Shown: positions 60,360 through 64,000 of the stretch, one piece after another
Numbering within the stretch: position 1 is the stretch's first letter
How the letters are laid out: every line of letters begins with the position of its first letter
Source of the DNA: Brachynemurus nebulosus
Taxonomy: Eukaryota > Arthropoda > Insecta > Neuroptera > Myrmeleontidae
Length of the DNA stretch: 64,000 bases
Assembly (NCBI GenBank): GCA_035578155.1
Contig: JAPWDM010000005.1
Location: forward strand, 40,510,108 to 40,574,107
Reading direction: 5' to 3'
The notes under the pieces: model-generated
Told to the model about the DNA's origin: nothing
Database searches by the model: none
The model's input: the letters and a program-made list of their open reading frames with translations, nothing else
Position numbers and translations under genes: made by a program

Positions 60360-60854
60360 TCATGTATATGTAATTTGAAATGTCAAATATGTATGCAGTT
60401 TATTCTCTGGTTTATGTATATTTATTTTTTGAAAAAAAGAAAATGTTATTTAACGTTTATTTTAGTAAACAATAAATTGCTTAAATATTATTTGAAAATT
60501 TTTTAAACCTAAGTTCCCAAATAATTTATTACTAATTTATCCAAGGAGATGAAGGATTAGAAATAATACTCCGACTTTCTTCCGTAGAATAAATTGTTTC
60601 TTTATTTTGTTCCAAAAATTTTTCGATATATTTTATACCTTCTCCAGTGGCTACAAATACAAATAATTATTTACAATGTAGTACTTCTAAATGACTAATA
60701 TTGTTTTAACAATAATATTGAATTTGATAACAAAATTTTTTTAAATTTTTTAGTTTTGGTTTTGTTGGAATGTATAATAAAAAAATTTTTTAAAAAAATA
60801 GTGAAATAACATTTTCGTTAAAAATATGTTGGAGCGAATAAGAATGAAAAACTT
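60360..60854. other. AT-rich spacer, no feature seen
   Basis: No exon or repeat end recognised. Confidence 0.4.
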
Positions 60855-61125
60855 ATTTGAGACCTCGAGAAACCAAAAATGACCTTCATTAAAATTTGGA
60901 TATATATGTCCGATTTTTGGAAGTCAAAATTTTGGCCATTTTTCGCCATTTTTAGTGCTTTTTGCAAAAATTGGCCAAATTTCAAAAATTTTTCAATTTT
61001 TTTTTACACCATCGAAAAGAAATTTTAATGAAGGTCATTTTTGGTTTCTCGAGGTCTCAAAACAAGTTTCTGTCATAATCTTAGGTTCAGATTTTTCATG
61101 ACACCAGCTGTAATAGCTGAATTTC
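60855..61125. mobile_element. Element A fragments head-to-head (inverted pair)
   Basis: GAGACCTCGAGAAACC and AAAAATGACCTTCATTAAAA (60857-60896) recur inverted at 61021-61060. The right copy continues into GTCATAATCTTAGGTTCAG, CATGACACCAGCTGTAATAG and the CTGAATTTCC end, which is the element A left half in reverse. Between them lie GTCCGATTTTTGGAAG and TTTTTACACCATCGAAAAGA from the right half. TA tract short (ATATATAT). Confidence 0.65.
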
Positions 61126-61529
61126 CTTTCTGGAGAAAAATAAGTAAAATAAACTTTGAGGGTCTGTAACTTTGTAACTACTTGTAATACGAAAAATTTG
61201 TAAGGAACTTTTTTGTAAAGTGTCAGTTGGATTACAAAACTGTCATTTAACTTTTTGTCCTATCTTTAATAGTTTAGCTTAAAAATGTAAAAAAAGTAAA
61301 ATTTCAAGAAACTTAAATTTTAAGGCTCTGTAGAAAGTGAAATATTGGTGATAGAAATTTGACTCAATGAAATTTTTTGTCCACAATTTAATGCTTAATA
61401 AGGTGCTTTGATTCATTTTATGGAAAAATAATTTCTTCATAGTTTGCAGGAGTAAATAATATAAAAAATCGTTTTTCCTGTGTTATTTAAATGGGAAAAC
61501 TTTAGGTTCGATGATGCACCTCTAAAAAT
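61126..61529. other. Spacer beside the Harbinger pseudogene
   Basis: AT-rich. May contain more of the decayed transposon, but nothing I can assign. Confidence 0.35.
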
Positions 61530-62345
61530 TGGAATTTTGAGCTGCTCTTTGGTGAGGATGTTTGTTTAGACATATCCTACGATATTTTGAGCGGAGAGCG
61601 AGAAAAAAACTTTTTTTGGCACACCCTAATATAATATGCTCCGGGAATACAGTATGACTCGCTAGTGGTGCATTAATAGCGACGTGTGTACCATCAATTA
61701 CAGCAATTACCCCGGGAAATCCGTATTTTTCATAAAATCTACAAAAATGCAAATATTTATCAATTCAAACAAATGAAAAGTTTATAACCGAGTGGTAAAT
61801 TCTTTAAATTATACATACCTTGCCCTAGCATTTGCAATTTCCCTTGGCGCCAAAGAAAAGTTAATTTTCCGCGGACATATTACATCATTGATTGCCCTCG
61901 TAACCCTGTCTATACTTCGGCTTACTGACATCTGGGACATGGGGATGGAAATGTCTTGCACAACAGCTAACTGGTAGCTCCCTTGGGCGTAAAAGCGGGG
62001 CCAATAAATATCGTCTGTAAGCGTATGCACTATTTCCTAACAGATATTTATTATTAAATTCATTATTTTCGAATTGGGCTTTAATTAACGATGCATCAAA
62101 AATGTGGCTGTCGTGAGTGGAACCTGACCAGCGTGCAACCACGTTCATAATTTTTAATTGTGTACCGCACACAACCTAAACATTTATTGAAAAATAACAT
62201 TTTGTATTTCTAAATGTTTCTGCATTTTAGTCACCTGATAACTGAATTTTTGTGAAGCGAACAGCTTTTGTCAAACGAAAACGCATTTTAAATTCAACTT
62301 CGTAGAATACATTGACGTGCCCGAGGAATGCAAATGTTTTTTACC
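61530..62345 (-). pseudogene. PIF/Harbinger (HARBI1-like) transposase, rearranged and decayed
   Basis: Four pieces of a HARBI1-type DDE transposase lie on the minus strand. (1) About 62330-62250: EFKMRFRLTK, an N-terminal segment. (2) 62175-62000, after a TTTAG acceptor: VVCGTQLKIMNVVARW, SGSTHDSHIF and LLGNSAYAYRRYLLAP, the middle of the catalytic domain. (3) 62002-61819: RFYAQGSYQLAVVQ, SQMSVSRSIDRVTRAIND and PREIANARA, the helix-turn-helix region. (4) After an intact GTATGT...TTGTAG intron (61818-61739): RFYEKYGFPGV, IAVIDGTHVAINAP and FPEHI, the start of the catalytic domain, fading in another frame into VFFSLSAQNIVG. In the family the order is 1-3-4-2, so piece 2 is out of place. The GDSGY Asp is Asn here (GNSAY). 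With frameshifts as well, the gene cannot make an active enzyme. Confidence 0.82.
61739..61818 (-). other. 80-bp intron in the Harbinger pseudogene
   Basis: GTATGT donor (61818) and TTTTTGTAG acceptor (61739). Removing it joins NARAR to FYEKYGFPG without a gap, as in intact family members, so the splice sites are still good despite the decay elsewhere. Confidence 0.8.
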
Positions 62346-63639
62346 TCGTCTTCTGATGTTGACCAATCAGATGAAATAGATTCTGCTCACAGAATTAACC
62401 CGGAGATATAGATGACATTTTTATTTCTAAAGTTATACCTAGTACAAAATAAATGAAAAAATAATAATATATGTAAAATATATCATTTTACTTACCACGT
62501 TTTTATAATCAGTAATTAATAACAATACCTAAGAATTCATGTTTTATTTTAAACAATTTCAAGCCTGTGATAAATTTTTTTAAAACAAACTGTTTACAAA
62601 AGTAAAATTCGAATATGTATATTTAAATCACACGTGGCTTTTTAACCAAAACTTGTAAACTAAAAATAAAATAGAGAAAATATGAACAAATTATATCTCT
62701 ATGATACAAATCTGTCAGTTTAATCTCCGAATAAAATTATTTTTATTTTTAATTTATTTCTCTTTTCTCTAAACTTAATTTATTTCTCTTTTATAATACA
62801 TACTTTTATAATACACACATGTATGAATAGTCAATTTACCCGTAATTAACTCTAAAATATAAATTTATTTGAAAAAATATAAAAAAATATGTTAATCTTT
62901 TGAAATCGCCTGTATTATAGTTTATAAATTCGAACAGAGATGACACTAGCTGTTCTGAAATCAAAATATCCTTTTGAATTAAGATAAATCTGATAAAAAG
63001 AGATGTATATATACACATGTTTATAAACAACAGAGAAAGAGAAAAGAATATTTAAGTATTCTGTAAATTATACATAAATATCCATTTCATATGACAACCA
63101 TGGGTGCCAATATTTTTTTTTCATTTACTTTACATTCCGATAATTAAAAAAATGCTTTTAAAATAACAAAAAGACGAATGAATGTAAAAATTAATGAATA
63201 TGAGTTAAATTATTAAATAACTAGCAATAAATTCGAATATATTACTGGTTTAAATATGTTTTTTTTATTATTATAAATAAACCCTAATTACTGCATGCAA
63301 GCGAGAGCTTATGTCATTAGAAAAATAAAATGTTCGTGAAGTGCGAGTTGACAGAGGACTATTCTGAGGAAAGTGCGAAGACATAAGAATTTCGTAGATA
63401 GATGTTCTACGAAATCCTAAAAAGGTGTTTCTTTTTAATATGATTTAAACCTAGATATCTTTCAGATGTTATTGTCTCTTACTTGTAATGTGTTTTCAAA
63501 TATATCTATCTGTATCATGCGCGAGTTACTGCCAAGTAAAAAGGCACCAGCTCTACCAACCTCAAGTTTTAAAATACTGCATTTGAACTGATAAAGATTT
63601 GTGGGGAAGATGTCATAATTTTTCCAATATACTACGAAG
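62346..63639. other. AT-rich region, no gene recognised
   Basis: Near 63340-63416 a fragment with GTGCGAGTTGACAGAGGAC and the hairpin AATTTCGTAG...CTACGAAATCC resembles other arthropod repeat remnants in the window. Otherwise featureless. Confidence 0.4.
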
Positions 63640-63905
63640 AATTTATCTTTGTAAATAGAAATCCAAAATTGAAAGTTCGAAAATTTTCAATGAGTCCGTT
63701 AGCCAATCCTGTCCAATTTCTAAAATCGGATAGTTTGGGCCTTTTTCATCAAAAAAATTAATTATTTGCCAAAATTCAAAGTTTTTAAATTTTTATTATA
63801 TACTGTAGTAAAAAGTAGAAAACATCACATATGATAGGATTTTGAGATATTATTCTAAGAAAACTGGTTTTCGAAAACGTGTTACGTAGAATGCTGTGAC
63901 AAGGG
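63640..63905 (+). mobile_element. Diverged element A copy, right part
   Basis: GAGTCCGTTAGCCAATCCTG, AAAAAATTAATTATTTGCCA, TTTTGAGATATTATTCTAAG, TGGTTTTCGAAAACG and the end AGAATGCTGTGACAAGGG before TA (63906-63907). The GGAAATTCGCTATG block is lost. It is one of the oldest copies by appearance. Confidence 0.65.
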
Positions 63906-63907
63906 TA

Positions 63908-64000
63908 TTTTACTTTATTTTCTAACGTATTTACAGATAGGCGTAGTGCATTAGTAGGCCTTAGTATGAATTTTTACTATGTGAAATGTGAAGTTGAATC
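63908..64000. other. Window end, no feature seen
   Basis: AT-rich flank. Confidence 0.4.

Noticed and set aside
61792..61977. 61-codon plus-strand frame
   Set aside because: Antisense shadow of the Harbinger helix-turn-helix segment.

Overview
The window reads as nuclear DNA of an insect or other arthropod. It is very AT-rich, has introns with GT..AG junctions, long (TA)n microsatellites, a MADF-BESS gene and an exon of a KIND-domain protein. I recognise no bacterial operon, rRNA gene, CRISPR array or functional tRNA gene. The species cannot be fixed from the sequence.

Genes are sparse. The only complete model is a two-exon MADF-BESS regulator on the minus strand (exons 33510-33172 and 32393-31836, 298 codons). 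On the plus strand, 25452-25569 encodes the second half of a KIND domain and is probably an internal exon of the actin nucleator spire. A 54-nt exon candidate at 26561-26614 follows in compatible phase. Weaker candidate exons lie at 27961-28041 and 29104-29224, and a candidate promoter with first exon at about 41497-41597. Most of 20-30 kb may therefore be intron.

The rest is largely non-autonomous DNA transposons and their wreckage. Those with clear ends are: hAT-type elements with 8-bp target duplications (1139-1901, 3593-4305, 21798-22334, 48772-49218, 50690-51396, 54518-54714, 59915-60151); elements at TTAA sites (2403-3043, 30186-30844, 40292-40995); TA-flanked elements (28546-29069, 44889-45447, 46439-46661); and long foldback palindromes (12326-12802, 15418-16596, 45710-46416, 52740-53285, 58687-59515, 59688-60282). 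Coding relics are a Tc1/mariner transposase tail (9415-9546) and a PIF/Harbinger transposase pseudogene with its blocks in the wrong order (61530-62345). A tRNA-derived SINE with two tRNA-like heads and a 10-bp target duplication lies at 14633-14914.

The dominant repeat, called element A here, is about 360 bp plus a variable (TA)n. One end reads TAGCGAATTTCC and the other ends GCTGCGACAGGGG before TA. It occurs at least ten times. A TATAT tract at a fixed internal site is only a few bases long in some copies and runs to about 180 bp in others, so the element seems to seed the long TA microsatellites. A related palindrome (element B) and a 100-bp tandem array share its GACAGGGG end. This family is the best candidate here for something not yet described.
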